Part shown: in pieces, positions 36,772-45,319 of the stretch
How positions within the stretch are numbered: the stretch's first letter is position 1
How the letters are laid out: every line of letters begins with the position of its first letter
DNA from: JBNGOQ01 sp050589645
Lineage (GTDB): Bacteria; Bacteroidota; Bacteroidia; Flavobacteriales; Flavobacteriaceae
Direction: 5' to 3'
NCBI RefSeq assembly: GCF_050589645.1
Contig: NZ_JBNGOQ010000001.1
Span: 930,001-994,000 of the forward strand
Length of the DNA stretch: 64,000 nucleotides
Made by a program: the position numbers and the translations under genes
The notes under the pieces: model-generated
Databases searched by the model: none
What the model was told of the DNA's origin: nothing
What the model saw: the letters and a program-made list of their open reading frames with translations, nothing else

Positions 36772-38835
36772 ATGAAAAAGTACCTATTAGTATTGGCTAT
36801 GATCTTTGCAGCCTGGAGCTGCTCCGATGACGATGTTGACCCAACAGATGATGGACCTCCACCCCCACCACCCGGAGAGGCTTCCGTTGTGCTGAATGAA
36901 GTGGTCTATTTGGATGGTGAAGTGGAACTGTTCAATAATGGCGACATTAACGTTGACCTGACCGACTATTTCCTTTGCCTCGGACCGGGGACCTACAGAA
37001 GAATAGGAGATCTTACCGTTACGGGAAACCTAGACTTGGCGCCCGGAGGGTATTTGGTTATTGATTATGACATGCCCATGGCAGAGGCCGGACTGGGACT
37101 TTATGTGGATAATAGTGATTTTGCAGACCCCGGAACGATTGCCGACTTTGTACAATGGGGTGCTGCTGGAAGCGTTCGTGAGGAAGTCGCCGTGGGCGCT
37201 GGTATTTGGACCGCCGGACAGTTCGTGGAAGTTTCCGGGAACGCAGATTATTCCCTGGCCTTTGATGGTGCGGGCGATGCCGCTACGGATTGGGCAGAAA
37301 CCACTACCGTCACCTTAGGCGCGCAAAACACGATTACCCCTCCAGTACCCGATGTGGCTTCGGTGGTGCTGAATGAAGTTGGCTACCTCAATGATCAGGT
37401 GGAACTTTATAACAACGGTACGCTCGATGTGGATGTGAGCGATTACTTTTTGTGCCTGGGGCCAGGAACCTATAGACGAATAGGAGATCTCACCGTAAGT
37501 GGGGACCTGAACTTGTCACCGGGATCCTTTTTGACAATAACCTATGATCAAATCAATACGGCCGCAGGTCAAATAAGCGGGGTCAACGCCACTGGCGGCC
37601 TTGGATTGTACCTCAATAGTAGCGATTTCACAGACCCGGCTACCCTATCCGACTTTGTACAGTGGGGCGCGGGGGGCAGTGTCCGTGAACCGGTAGCCGT
37701 AGCGGCAGGAATTTGGACCGCGGGTGAATTTGTGACGGTAATCGGAAACAGCGAGACCAGTATTGCCTTTGACGGCGAAGGGGATGCCGCTTCCGACTGG
37801 GCCGAAACCGCAGATCCAACTTTTGGAAACGCAAATTCCATAGTGGCGCCGGAAGTCTCCGTAGTGCTCAATGAGGTTGCCTATTTGGGCGATCAGGTAG
37901 AACTGTACAACAATGGAAATCTCACCATAGATGTGAGCGATTATCAATTATGCCTAGGCCCTGGCACGTACAGAAGAATTGGAGATTTAACGGTAAGTGG
38001 GGACCTGGCACTTGCACCTGGAGCCTTTTTGGTGGCTACTTACGATCAGATTAATACGGCTGCAGGGCAAATAGGCGGCGCCAACGCCACAGGAGGTCTG
38101 GGCCTTTACATCAATAATTCAGATTTTACCGCCGAGTCTACTTTGGCCGATTTCGTACAATGGGGTGATGGAGGCAGCATCCGTGAAAGTGTTGCCGTAG
38201 CCGCAGGAATCTGGACGGCCGGTGATTTTGTCGAGGTTATTGCAGACGTGGACAACAGCATTGCATTTGATGGGGAAGGAAACGCATCTTCGGATTGGGC
38301 AGAGACCACCACAACAACCTTTGGCGATGCCAACACGGTAACCGCGCCAGTAAGATCTGTGGTAATCAATGAGGTGGAATATCTTGTTAATGATGAAATA
38401 GAAATCTATAACAATGGAGATGTTACCGTAGACCTAGCTAGCTATTGGCTGTGTTTTGGGCCCGGAGCCTATTTTAGGATCGGGGACCCTGCTATGACCG
38501 ATGTAGTAAGTGGATCGGTGAACTTGGCTCCCGGGGAATTCCTTGTAGTTTCCGCTGTAAGCCTAAGCGCACCCGATGCTGCGGGAGCTGTAGGACTGTA
38601 CATCAACAATACCAATTTTGCGGATGCCAACACCATACGTGACTTTGTACAATGGGGTGCTGCAGGCAATGCCCGTGAAATAGTGGCCGTAACCGCAGGA
38701 ATCTGGAATGCTGGAGGCTTTGTGCCCAATGTGGCCAACGGGTCAAGTATTGCTTATGACGGTGAAGGAGAAGCATCAACAGACTGGGTAGAGGACGGTA
38801 CACCCTCCCTTGGAAGTGGAAATCAAGTGCCTTAA
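36772..38835 (+). CDS. Lipoprotein of four lamin-tail-like repeats
   Basis: 687 residues. Lipobox W-S-C followed by SDDDVD, the acidic signal that sends Bacteroidota lipoproteins to the cell surface, then a proline-rich linker (about 27-35). The rest is four repeats of about 159-166 residues, each starting S-V-V-L-N-E-V and containing E-L-Y-N-N-G, C-L-G-P-G-T-Y-R-R-I-G-D-L, D-F-V-Q-W-G and A-G-I-W. The I-N-E-V...E-I-Y-N pattern is that of lamin-tail domains. Repeats 2 and 3 are the most alike; repeat 4 has diverged. Likely a surface-exposed binding or structural protein; no function can be assigned. Confidence 0.85.
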   Translation: MKKYLLVLAMIFAAWSCSDDDVDPTDDGPPPPPPGEASVVLNEVVYLDGEVELFNNGDINVDLTDYFLCLGPGTYRRIGDLTVTGNLDLAPGGYLVIDYDMPMAEAGLGLYVDNSDFADPGTIADFVQWGAAGSVREEVAVGAGIWTAGQFVEVSGNADYSLAFDGAGDAATDWAETTTVTLGAQNTITPPVPDVASVVLNEVGYLNDQVELYNNGTLDVDVSDYFLCLGPGTYRRIGDLTVSGDLNLSPGSFLTITYDQINTAAGQISGVNATGGLGLYLNSSDFTDPATLSDFVQWGAGGSVREPVAVAAGIWTAGEFVTVIGNSETSIAFDGEGDAASDWAETADPTFGNANSIVAPEVSVVLNEVAYLGDQVELYNNGNLTIDVSDYQLCLGPGTYRRIGDLTVSGDLALAPGAFLVATYDQINTAAGQIGGANATGGLGLYINNSDFTAESTLADFVQWGDGGSIRESVAVAAGIWTAGDFVEVIADVDNSIAFDGEGNASSDWAETTTTTFGDANTVTAPVRSVVINEVEYLVNDEIEIYNNGDVTVDLASYWLCFGPGAYFRIGDPAMTDVVSGSVNLAPGEFLVVSAVSLSAPDAAGAVGLYINNTNFADANTIRDFVQWGAAGNAREIVAVTAGIWNAGGFVPNVANGSSIAYDGEGEASTDWVEDGTPSLGSGNQVP
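36883..38832 (+). repeat. Four in-frame tandem coding repeats
   Basis: Units begin near 36883, 37360, 37858 and 38356 (477, 498, 498 and about 477 bases). Units 1-3 share a nearly invariant block around CLGPGTYRRIGDLTV. The differing third-codon positions indicate an old duplication kept by selection rather than a recent copy event. Confidence 0.85.
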
Positions 38836-38929
38836 AGGTAAAGGCCGTACATAACTATTGTTTTCGTTACAACGCTCGGGAATTAAGTTGCTATGAAGAA
38901 AAGTTTGAGTTCTTGTTAAGTTGTAATAC

Positions 38930-38975
38930 AAGCCCATAAGGCAAAATTGCAGGACAATTTTAGCTTTGTGGGCTT
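38930..38975. other. Strong 20-bp hairpin between the repeat lipoprotein and cassette 1
   Basis: Arms 38930-38949 and 38955-38975 pair over 20 positions with one bulged base (38962) and a 5-base loop (CAGGA); outer AAGCCCA/TGGGCTT and inner AAAATTG/CAATTTT are perfect. No T run follows on the plus strand. It could end the lipoprotein transcript, protect its 3' end or be a structured leader of the following cassette. Confidence 0.65.
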
Positions 38976-39121
38976 CAATAGTTATAAGGATATGACCAAA
39001 AATATGCGGAATGAAAATGATTATCTTAGCAACGCCCTTTGTCGTATTTGCAAATTGATGTTCAGAATCCATTGCTTAAGGAGCGGAAGCGGATGTAGAT
39101 ACGGTAAAAAAGCATTACGGA

Positions 39122-39562
39122 ATGAGTATTAAAAATAGGAACAAGGGCTTAGCCGCAATATTCCTTATGGGATGTATCTTACTGGGGGGCTATGTATTCA
39201 TAACTTTTTTCCTTGAACCCAGCAAGGATACCAAAAGAGCCCGTACGGAAGTCCGGATAAGTTCCGAAAGTTTGGTGTCGTCCTTTCTCGTGGACGAGCG
39301 GTCTGCCAATACAAGCTACGTGGAAAAGACCATAGAGGTGCAAGGAATTGTTAGGGAAATCACCTTTTTAAATGATCGTTATACCGTATTTTTACATGGA
39401 GGTGATGAATTGGCCTGTTTGATGTGCGATATGCAGGCCGATCAATTGGAACAGGTAAAAGACCTCAAACCTGGTCAAAAGGTTTTGCTTAAAGGTGTTT
39501 GCAAAGGTTTTCTAATGGACGCCATATTATTAAATTGTGTGCTGATCAATACAAACCAATGA
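39122..39562 (+). CDS. OB-fold (tRNA_anti-like) membrane-anchored protein, cassette 1
   Basis: 146 residues. One N-terminal membrane helix (about 11-31), then an OB-fold with a VEKTIEVQGIVREI strand, C-L-M-C-D-M-Q, a G-Q-K-V-x-L-K-G-x-C-K-G motif and an I-L-L-N-C-V-L closing strand. This matches the tRNA_anti-like/OB-fold proteins found in Bacteroidota, whose ligand is unknown. The stop overlaps the YceI start (ATGA). A paralogue is encoded at 41549. Confidence 0.85.
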   Translation: MSIKNRNKGLAAIFLMGCILLGGYVFITFFLEPSKDTKRARTEVRISSESLVSSFLVDERSANTSYVEKTIEVQGIVREITFLNDRYTVFLHGGDELACLMCDMQADQLEQVKDLKPGQKVLLKGVCKGFLMDAILLNCVLINTNQ

Positions 39563-40107
39563 ATAAACTAATTACGCCATTTGTTCTTTTGATAGGATTC
39601 CTGGGCCTTGCACAGGAGTCCGATCAATTTATCACACGCCAGGGCCAGGCATCTTTTTTTTCCTATACCTCGGTGGAGAACATCCAAGCGACCAACAACC
39701 AAATACTGAGCATTATCGATTTTTCAAAGAACGAAATTGCCATTAGTGTACTAATGCGGGCCTTTGTTTTTGAAAAATCCCTGATGGAAGAACATTTTAA
39801 TGAAAGCTATATTGAGTCGGACATTTATCCTAAAGCGACCTTTGAGGGCCGTATTTTGGATTTTGATACCACCATAGCCGACGTGCAGACCAAAATTGTA
39901 GAGGGTTCGCTCACTATACACGGGGTGGCCAAGGAAATCGAAATAAAGACCCGGATTGAAAAAGTGGATGGGACCTATATCCTTTCAGGAGATTTTGAAT
40001 TGGAGATCAAGGATTATGAGATCAAAGTACCGCCTATTTTAGCGCGCAATATTGCCAAGACCATTTCAATTACATTCAGATTTGAATATGTGCCGTATGA
40101 ACAATAA
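39559..40107 (+). CDS. YceI family periplasmic protein, cassette 1
   Basis: 182 residues from ATG 39559 (overlapping the previous stop), with a signal peptide ending LGLAQ. The YceI lipocalin-like beta-barrel is shown by E-S-D-I-Y-P-K-A-T-F-x-G and the L-T-I-H-G-V motif. YceI proteins bind long isoprenoids in a hydrophobic tunnel. The segment A-S-F-F-S-Y-T-S-V-E-N-I-x-A-T-N is shared with the paralogue at 41976. It overlaps the barrel gene by 11 bases. Confidence 0.92.
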   Translation: MNKLITPFVLLIGFLGLAQESDQFITRQGQASFFSYTSVENIQATNNQILSIIDFSKNEIAISVLMRAFVFEKSLMEEHFNESYIESDIYPKATFEGRILDFDTTIADVQTKIVEGSLTIHGVAKEIEIKTRIEKVDGTYILSGDFELEIKDYEIKVPPILARNIAKTISITFRFEYVPYEQ

Positions 40108-40984
40108 TAAACTGCTTCTTTTGTTTTTCTTGCTGCTCGGATGTTTTGGATCCCGAGGGCAAGATCTGTTGAAGACCTTGGAACAGGAGCAACCCGATAC
40201 TCCTCTGTACACCCTAGCGACTTTTAAAGCGACCCGAATCGCTATAGGGCAATCTGTGGAAACCCGTAAAAAGGGAGTGCTCGAATGGCATCTGATGAAC
40301 AGATTTTGGAATACCCCGGTGCCGAGCCAAAGCTTTCTGGCCGATCGCCTCAGTGTACGCTTCGCGCTGGCGTATGGAATTTCCGATAGACTCACCCTAG
40401 GAGGGGGCGGAACCACCTGGGACGGTATATTTGATGGGTTTTTGAAATATAGACTGGTCCGCCAACGAACAGACAAGGGTTCTCCCATTGGGATAACCGT
40501 TTTTCATAGTACCGCCTATCGCAGCGATGCCTACCCCGATATCATTGCAAGGGATAATTTTAAGAACAGACTTACCTTTACCAGCCAGTTGTTGATTGCC
40601 CGTAAATTCGGCCGCAATTTTTCGCTTCAGTTTACACCTACTTTTGTACACCGAGGGTCTTTATTGTTCCCGGACGATCCCAGGAACCATTTTGCCCTGG
40701 GCCTGGGAGGAAGATATAAGGTAGGGAACCATGTGGCCATCGTCTCCGAATTCCACTACGTGACCAATCCCATCGAATCGCGAACTACATATGACGCCTT
40801 TGCTATTGGGGTGAACTGGGAATTGAGCGATGTAATGCTACAGTTTCATTTGACCAATGCCAGAAATTTGGAAACAGGGACCTTTATTACCCAGACCTTC
40901 AACAATTTTAACTTCAACGACGGCAAACTGCATTTTGGGTTTAATTTCACCTATGTGCTACATTTGAACAAAAAGAGAAGGTAA
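40097..40984 (+). CDS. DUF5777 outer-membrane beta-barrel protein, cassette 1
   Basis: 295 residues from ATG 40097, with signal peptide. Family features: F-K-A-T-R-I-x-x-G-x-S-V-E-T-R-x-K-G-x-L-E near the start, a D-R-L-T-L-G-G-G segment, D-G-x-x-K-Y-R-L-V-R-Q, and alternating strands ending F-G-F-N-F-T-Y. The paralogue at 42523 matches through most of the length. As the last gene of the cassette it would place the system in the outer membrane. Function unknown. Confidence 0.88.
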   Translation: MNNNKLLLLFFLLLGCFGSRGQDLLKTLEQEQPDTPLYTLATFKATRIAIGQSVETRKKGVLEWHLMNRFWNTPVPSQSFLADRLSVRFALAYGISDRLTLGGGGTTWDGIFDGFLKYRLVRQRTDKGSPIGITVFHSTAYRSDAYPDIIARDNFKNRLTFTSQLLIARKFGRNFSLQFTPTFVHRGSLLFPDDPRNHFALGLGGRYKVGNHVAIVSEFHYVTNPIESRTTYDAFAIGVNWELSDVMLQFHLTNARNLETGTFITQTFNNFNFNDGKLHFGFNFTYVLHLNKKRR

Positions 40985-41183
40985 GCATCCCTCTTACTTC
41001 CGGGATGTGCAGGGCAGATAGTATTGATTGCTGTTAACAACGTCCCATTTTCCACTATATGGGAAAAATTTCAAGCTGAAAAATTCCCTTTCAAGCCTCC
41101 TTTTTCCTGTTCGCATTGTTTTATTTGATACCCCGCTAAAGGGAGCTTTAATTAGCCCTGAAATCACCTATTAAACAAACACC

Positions 41184-41537
41184 ATGGAAAAAAGGAAACC
41201 CCTCTACATCCTGTTGTTATTTGCCCTCTACCTAAGCTCGTGCGAAAACAACGTTGTAAACGAGGATGACGGACCCTTCGTCGGGGGATGTGAAACTGAA
41301 GTCTCCTACAGCGCTACCATAAGACCGCTGATCAACTCCCGTTGTATGCCCTGTCATAATGGGGACGGCTCAGAACCCTTTGCCCCGGACCTAACCACCT
41401 TTAGTGACGTTGAGCGCCTTGCCCAACGGGTAAAGAGTGAGACCGTATCACGGCGAATGCCGATAGGAAGCACCCTAAGCGCTGCTGAGATCAACGACAT
41501 CGAATGTTGGGTAGACAATGGAGCACCCAACAATTAA
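41184..41537 (+). CDS. Mono-heme cytochrome c-like lipoprotein, start of cassette 2
   Basis: 117 residues. Lipobox Y-L-S-S-C (C20) followed by acidic residues, then one heme-binding CMPCH (C54, C57, H58) after Y-S-A-T-I-R-P-L-I, and RRMPIGS, which could give the distal methionine ligand (about M92). The ending E-C-W-V-D-N-G-A-P-N-N is typical of small single-heme cytochrome domains of Bacteroidota. A further cysteine pair (C36 and the C of ECW) may form a disulfide. It lies 11 bases upstream of the cassette 2 OB-fold gene; cassette 1 has no such gene. Confidence 0.88.
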   Translation: MEKRKPLYILLLFALYLSSCENNVVNEDDGPFVGGCETEVSYSATIRPLINSRCMPCHNGDGSEPFAPDLTTFSDVERLAQRVKSETVSRRMPIGSTLSAAEINDIECWVDNGAPNN

Positions 41538-41548
41538 AGAAACAGTGC

Positions 41549-41971
41549 ATGAAAGGAAAACGTTTAAAATGGGGCCTGGCATTGGCAATAGCATCTATAT
41601 CCCTCATAGTGGTAGGCCTCTCTTACTATAACAAGCCACATACCGATGTTGAAAAATCGGAGGTCGCTTATAAAGTGACCGCTCGCAACCTCATATGGGA
41701 ATATCAGGAAGATGAGATGCAAACAGATCAAAAATATGCAGAGCAGGTTATCCAAGTACAAGGGCAGATAATCCATACAGAATGGGTAAAGGATCACTAT
41801 GTGGTGACGCTCGATGGAGGTAACCTGGAAGCAGGGATCATTTGCCATATGCAACCGGACCAGGGTGCCTTGGTCACCGATATTGAAAAAGGCAGGGAAA
41901 TCAGCGTAAAGGGTATTTGTACAGGATATTTATTGGATGTAATGCTGGTCAAATGTATTCTAATCAATTAA
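41549..41971 (+). CDS. OB-fold (tRNA_anti-like) membrane-anchored protein, cassette 2
   Basis: 140 residues from ATG 41549 (longer frame overlaps the cytochrome gene). Membrane helix about 9-26, then the same OB-fold pattern as the protein at 39122: V-I-Q-V-Q-G-Q-I, C-H-M-Q-P-D-Q, S-V-K-G-I-C-T-G-Y-L-L-D and a closing C-I-L-I-N. Clearly a paralogue. It is followed after 4 bases by the second YceI gene. Confidence 0.85.
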   Translation: MKGKRLKWGLALAIASISLIVVGLSYYNKPHTDVEKSEVAYKVTARNLIWEYQEDEMQTDQKYAEQVIQVQGQIIHTEWVKDHYVVTLDGGNLEAGIICHMQPDQGALVTDIEKGREISVKGICTGYLLDVMLVKCILIN

Positions 41972-41975
41972 AGCT

Positions 41976-42518
41976 ATGAGAACACTTTACGTATTCCTTT
42001 TTTTCTGTTTGGCACTTGGCGCGGTAAACGCTCAGGACAAGTATTTTACCAAAGATGGGCATATCTCCTTTTTTTCACATTCCATTGTGGAGGATATTAC
42101 GGCCACCAATGACCAGGTCCTTAGTGTTCTGGACAGTAAAACAGGGAAAATCGCAATACAACTGCTCATGCGGTCCTTTATGTTCGAAAAAGCCCTGATG
42201 CGGGAACACTTCAATGAAAATTATGTGGAATCGGACGTTTATCCCAAGGCCAAATTCTCTGGGAGCATACTCCATTTCAAAACGATAAGCGAGTTGCCCA
42301 CTGAGATCGAAATTGGAGGAAAACTTAGTATTCACGGAGTGGAACAGGAGGTGAGTACGCTGGCCACTATACAAACGGAGGCAGATGAGATTATCCTTCG
42401 CGGCAATTTTGAAGTTAAGGTGGCCGATTACAACATTAAGATTCCTGCCTTGGTAAGGAACAATATATCCAAAACCATAAGGATCAGTTTTGAACTGTAC
42501 CACAAACCCTATAAATAA
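41976..42518 (+). CDS. YceI family periplasmic protein, cassette 2
   Basis: 180 residues with a signal peptide ending AVNAQ. It shares with the cassette 1 copy the H-I-S-F-F-S-H-S-I-V-E-D-I-x-A-T-N opening, the Y-V-E-S-D-V-Y-P-K-A-K-F-S-G motif and L-S-I-H-G-V. The family binds isoprenoid lipids such as quinone tails in the periplasm. It is followed after 4 bases by the second barrel gene. Confidence 0.92.
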   Translation: MRTLYVFLFFCLALGAVNAQDKYFTKDGHISFFSHSIVEDITATNDQVLSVLDSKTGKIAIQLLMRSFMFEKALMREHFNENYVESDVYPKAKFSGSILHFKTISELPTEIEIGGKLSIHGVEQEVSTLATIQTEADEIILRGNFEVKVADYNIKIPALVRNNISKTIRISFELYHKPYK

Positions 42519-42522
42519 CAAC

Positions 42523-43401
42523 ATGAAACAACTTCTCCTTTTCTTTATTATTGTCCTGTTAACGAACAATACCCATTCCCAGGACCTGGAGGCCATTTTG
42601 GAACAGGAATCCACGGATTCACTGCAGTTGGTCTTTGGCACCTTTAACGGTACCCGTCTGCTCAATGGCCATTCTGTGGAAACACGCAACAAGGGAATTC
42701 TGGAATTTCTGATTTCCCATCGCTTCGGGCGACTCAATTCTGGCTTTGATGAATTTTTTGGCCTGGACGATTCCAACATCCGTTTTGGCTTTGAATATGC
42801 CTTTACGGATCAACTTACCCTGGCCGTAGGTCGTAGTTCTTTTGAGAAAACCTATGACGGGTATATCAAATATCGGTTGTTGCGGCAAAAAACGGGCTCA
42901 CGACCCTCGCCCCTGAGTCTTACCCTCTTTGGGAGCACCACCATTAGGACCATAGACGATTTTGAACCGGGCAACGAACCTACCTTTAGCGAACGATTGA
43001 CCTATACGGGCCAGGCCCTGTTGGCACGAAAGTTTGGACCGCACCTATCGGTACAACTATCGCCCACCTTTGTGCATTTCAATACGGTGGAAACTCCACA
43101 GGATCCACATAATATGTTTATTATGGGCGTTGGTACACGGGTAAAGATAAGCAAGCGGGTATCACTCAATGGCGAGTACTTCTACAATGCCAATCCCTTG
43201 GAATCCTTGAACGTTAAAAATTCCGTGGCCTTCGGAGTGGACATAGAAACCGGAGGGCATATCTTTCAATTGATTGTCACCAATGCCGTTTCCATGGTTG
43301 AAAAGGGTTTTCTAGCGGAAAGTACCGGTGATTTTTTTAGTGGGGATATCCATTTTGGGTTTAATATCTCGCGGGCCTTTCAAATTAAAAAGACCCCATA
43401 A
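42523..43401 (+). CDS. DUF5777 outer-membrane beta-barrel protein, cassette 2
   Basis: 292 residues from ATG 42523, signal peptide ending THSQ. It contains the family's F-N-G-T-R-L-L-N-G-H-S-V-E-T-R-N-K-G-I-L-E-F block, LISHRFGRLNSG, Y-D-G-Y-I-K-Y-R-L-L-R-Q and a final F-G-F-N-I-S strand. It is closer to the family pattern than the cassette 1 copy, which has lost some of these residues. Last gene of cassette 2, ending one base before the convergent oxidoreductase. Confidence 0.9.
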   Translation: MKQLLLFFIIVLLTNNTHSQDLEAILEQESTDSLQLVFGTFNGTRLLNGHSVETRNKGILEFLISHRFGRLNSGFDEFFGLDDSNIRFGFEYAFTDQLTLAVGRSSFEKTYDGYIKYRLLRQKTGSRPSPLSLTLFGSTTIRTIDDFEPGNEPTFSERLTYTGQALLARKFGPHLSVQLSPTFVHFNTVETPQDPHNMFIMGVGTRVKISKRVSLNGEYFYNANPLESLNVKNSVAFGVDIETGGHIFQLIVTNAVSMVEKGFLAESTGDFFSGDIHFGFNISRAFQIKKTP

Positions 43402-43402
43402 C

Positions 43403-44371
43403 TTATGGCACAATGATGAGTTTCCCCTTTACATGACCTTCACCAAGATGATTCAGTGCCCGGCCTACCTCGTTCAAGGGATATCGGCGCTCTATGATCG
43501 GGGTCAGCTCACCGCTTTTAACCAAATTTAGGAGTAGTTCCATATTCTTGTTGGGTTCATGAGCGAGGATGCCCAAGGTCTTTTTCCCTACCATGGAAAT
43601 AAAGGGCCCCAACAACATGGATTGAAAAATAAGGCCGGTAGGCCCACCTACCATGCGGTAACAGCCCCTTGGGCTTAGGATCCGTCTATAATCAAAAAGG
43701 GAATGGTGCCCTACTACGTCTAAAATAAAATCGTATCGTTCATCCGTTTTGGTAAAATCTTCCTGGGTATAGTCTACCACATGGTCCGCTCCGAGCGATT
43801 GCATAAAAGATAGTTTGGCAGCGCTGTCCACAGCGGTTACTTCGGCCCCTTGTAATTTGGCAAGCTGGATCGCAAAGGTACCAACACCGCCCCCAGCTCC
43901 ATTGATGACCACTTTCTGACCTGCCTTTACCTTGCCATAGTCACCGATACCCTGCAATGCCATGACGGCTGCTTGCGGTAGGGCGGCGGCCAACTCAAAG
44001 CTTACGCCTTTCGGTTTGGGGGTGAGGACACTTTCACGCACACATACGTATTCGGCAAAAGCACCCCAGCCGCTTTGGGAAATGTCACCAAGAACGGCAT
44101 CACCGGGACGGAATCGGTTTGCTTTATCGCCCACGGCCTCCACCTCCCCGGCCACATCACAGCCCAAAATCGGCTTAAGGGGCTTAAAAAGACCCCCTCC
44201 GGCCAAACGCGCAATAAAGGGTTTCCCGCGAAGGAGGTCCCAATCCCATGAATTTACAGAAGCCGCCCTGACCTTGATCAGCACTTCATTTTCCTTGGGA
44301 ACTGGTTTGGGCACATCTTTTAGGGATAACACCCCTGAAGGGCCATAATGGGTATAGACAACGGCTTTCAT
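43403..44371 (-). CDS. Zinc-independent medium-chain dehydrogenase/quinone oxidoreductase-like protein
   Basis: 322 residues of the MDR superfamily. N-terminal GroES-like domain (GPSGVLSLKDVPKP...), then a Rossmann domain with INGAGGGVGTFAIQLAK (about 143-160), the nucleotide-binding loop, and the G-A-D-H-V-V-D-Y-T motif. The cysteine/histidine zinc ligands of alcohol dehydrogenases are missing, as in quinone oxidoreductases. It likely uses NADPH; substrate unknown. Probable last gene of a five-gene minus-strand run (47049 to 43403). Confidence 0.9.
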   Translation of the reverse strand: MKAVVYTHYGPSGVLSLKDVPKPVPKENEVLIKVRAASVNSWDWDLLRGKPFIARLAGGGLFKPLKPILGCDVAGEVEAVGDKANRFRPGDAVLGDISQSGWGAFAEYVCVRESVLTPKPKGVSFELAAALPQAAVMALQGIGDYGKVKAGQKVVINGAGGGVGTFAIQLAKLQGAEVTAVDSAAKLSFMQSLGADHVVDYTQEDFTKTDERYDFILDVVGHHSLFDYRRILSPRGCYRMVGGPTGLIFQSMLLGPFISMVGKKTLGILAHEPNKNMELLLNLVKSGELTPIIERRYPLNEVGRALNHLGEGHVKGKLIIVP

Positions 44372-44395
44372 CCTATTTGCTTTATGGTCGGTATT

Positions 44396-45220
44396 TTAGG
44401 GTCCCAAAAGGGCTATGATACGTAGTGGAGCACCACTACCACCCTTAATTTTCATGGGCAGGGCAACCACCTCAAATCCCGTAGCCGGAAGCTGGTCCAG
44501 ATGGGTAAGGTTTTCAAAGGCGGGGATGTTCTCGGAAAGCAATACCACATGCGTCTTAAAATATTCCGATTGTCCATAGTCTATGCTGGGGGTATCTATG
44601 CCAATGGCATGGATGTTACGGTTTTTTACCAACCATTCGGCCGCTTCCGGGGCAAGTCCGGGAAAGTGCAGGAGTTTTACCGCTTCTTCCCCACGTTGGT
44701 CCGTACCCAAGTATTTTTGTCGATCGGGGTAGTAGGCAGAATATCCGGTCTGCAACAACACGATGCTCCCATCGGGAATTTGTTGTCCTTCCCTTTTTTC
44801 CCATTCCTGAAGATCAGCGATACGTATCAGATAATCGGGATGGTCAAGGGCCTTCGCCGACACATCAATTTTGATGGCGGGCCCAACCAATTTTTCCAGC
44901 GGTATTTCATCAACCGTTTGTCCGCCCTTGGCAAAATGGATGGGCGCATCAATGTGGGTGCCCCCATGTTCCGCGGTGCTGAAATTAAAGGCGGAGTAAT
45001 AGTACCCCTTATCCGTTTCGCCTTGGTAGACCGTATCCAGTTCAAATTCCTTTGCCGTGACCCAATACACCGTTTCCCGGGAATAGGTGTGCGATAGATC
45101 CACAATTTTTGGACTTTGAATGGACTTGGGTGCCGTATTCTCTTCAGGTGCCGGTTTTTTTTCTACACATCCAAGGTGTAAAAGCAGACTGCAGGTGAGC
45201 GCTGTGATCAGTGTTCTCAT
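44396..45220 (-). CDS. Cyclase-family (kynurenine formamidase-like) metal-dependent hydrolase, lipoprotein
   Basis: 274 residues. Lipobox L-H-L-G-C (C18). The metal-site motif HGGTHIDAPIHF spans residues 85-96, with its histidines and aspartate in place; a D-L-S-H-T opening (about 41-45) is also typical. Relatives include bacterial kynurenine formamidase and isatin hydrolase. With a lipoprotein signal it acts in the envelope, so amino-acid catabolism is less likely. Substrate unknown. Confidence 0.88.
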   Translation of the reverse strand: MRTLITALTCSLLLHLGCVEKKPAPEENTAPKSIQSPKIVDLSHTYSRETVYWVTAKEFELDTVYQGETDKGYYYSAFNFSTAEHGGTHIDAPIHFAKGGQTVDEIPLEKLVGPAIKIDVSAKALDHPDYLIRIADLQEWEKREGQQIPDGSIVLLQTGYSAYYPDRQKYLGTDQRGEEAVKLLHFPGLAPEAAEWLVKNRNIHAIGIDTPSIDYGQSEYFKTHVVLLSENIPAFENLTHLDQLPATGFEVVALPMKIKGGSGAPLRIIALLGP

Positions 45221-45319
45221 AAGAAATGTTTGTATGGTGGGAGGCCTGTCTTGTGCCCATCGTTATGGACAATGTTCCCATGCCTTAAAGATAGGAATTT
45301 TAAGGGTAGGCCATGGTAA

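Noticed and set aside
36883..38832. Repeated DNA in the lipoprotein gene as a CRISPR-like array
   Set aside because: The units are ~480-500 bases, in frame, and encode conserved protein domains.
38947..39132. 61-codon open frame upstream of cassette 1
   Set aside because: It overlaps the hairpin, has no signal peptide or family motif, and reads through into the OB-fold start in another frame.
41069..41096. TTTCAAGC repeated with a 20-base period before cassette 2
   Set aside because: The period is one base short of the LytTR layout, the repeat is only 8 bases, and no regulator of that kind is adjacent.
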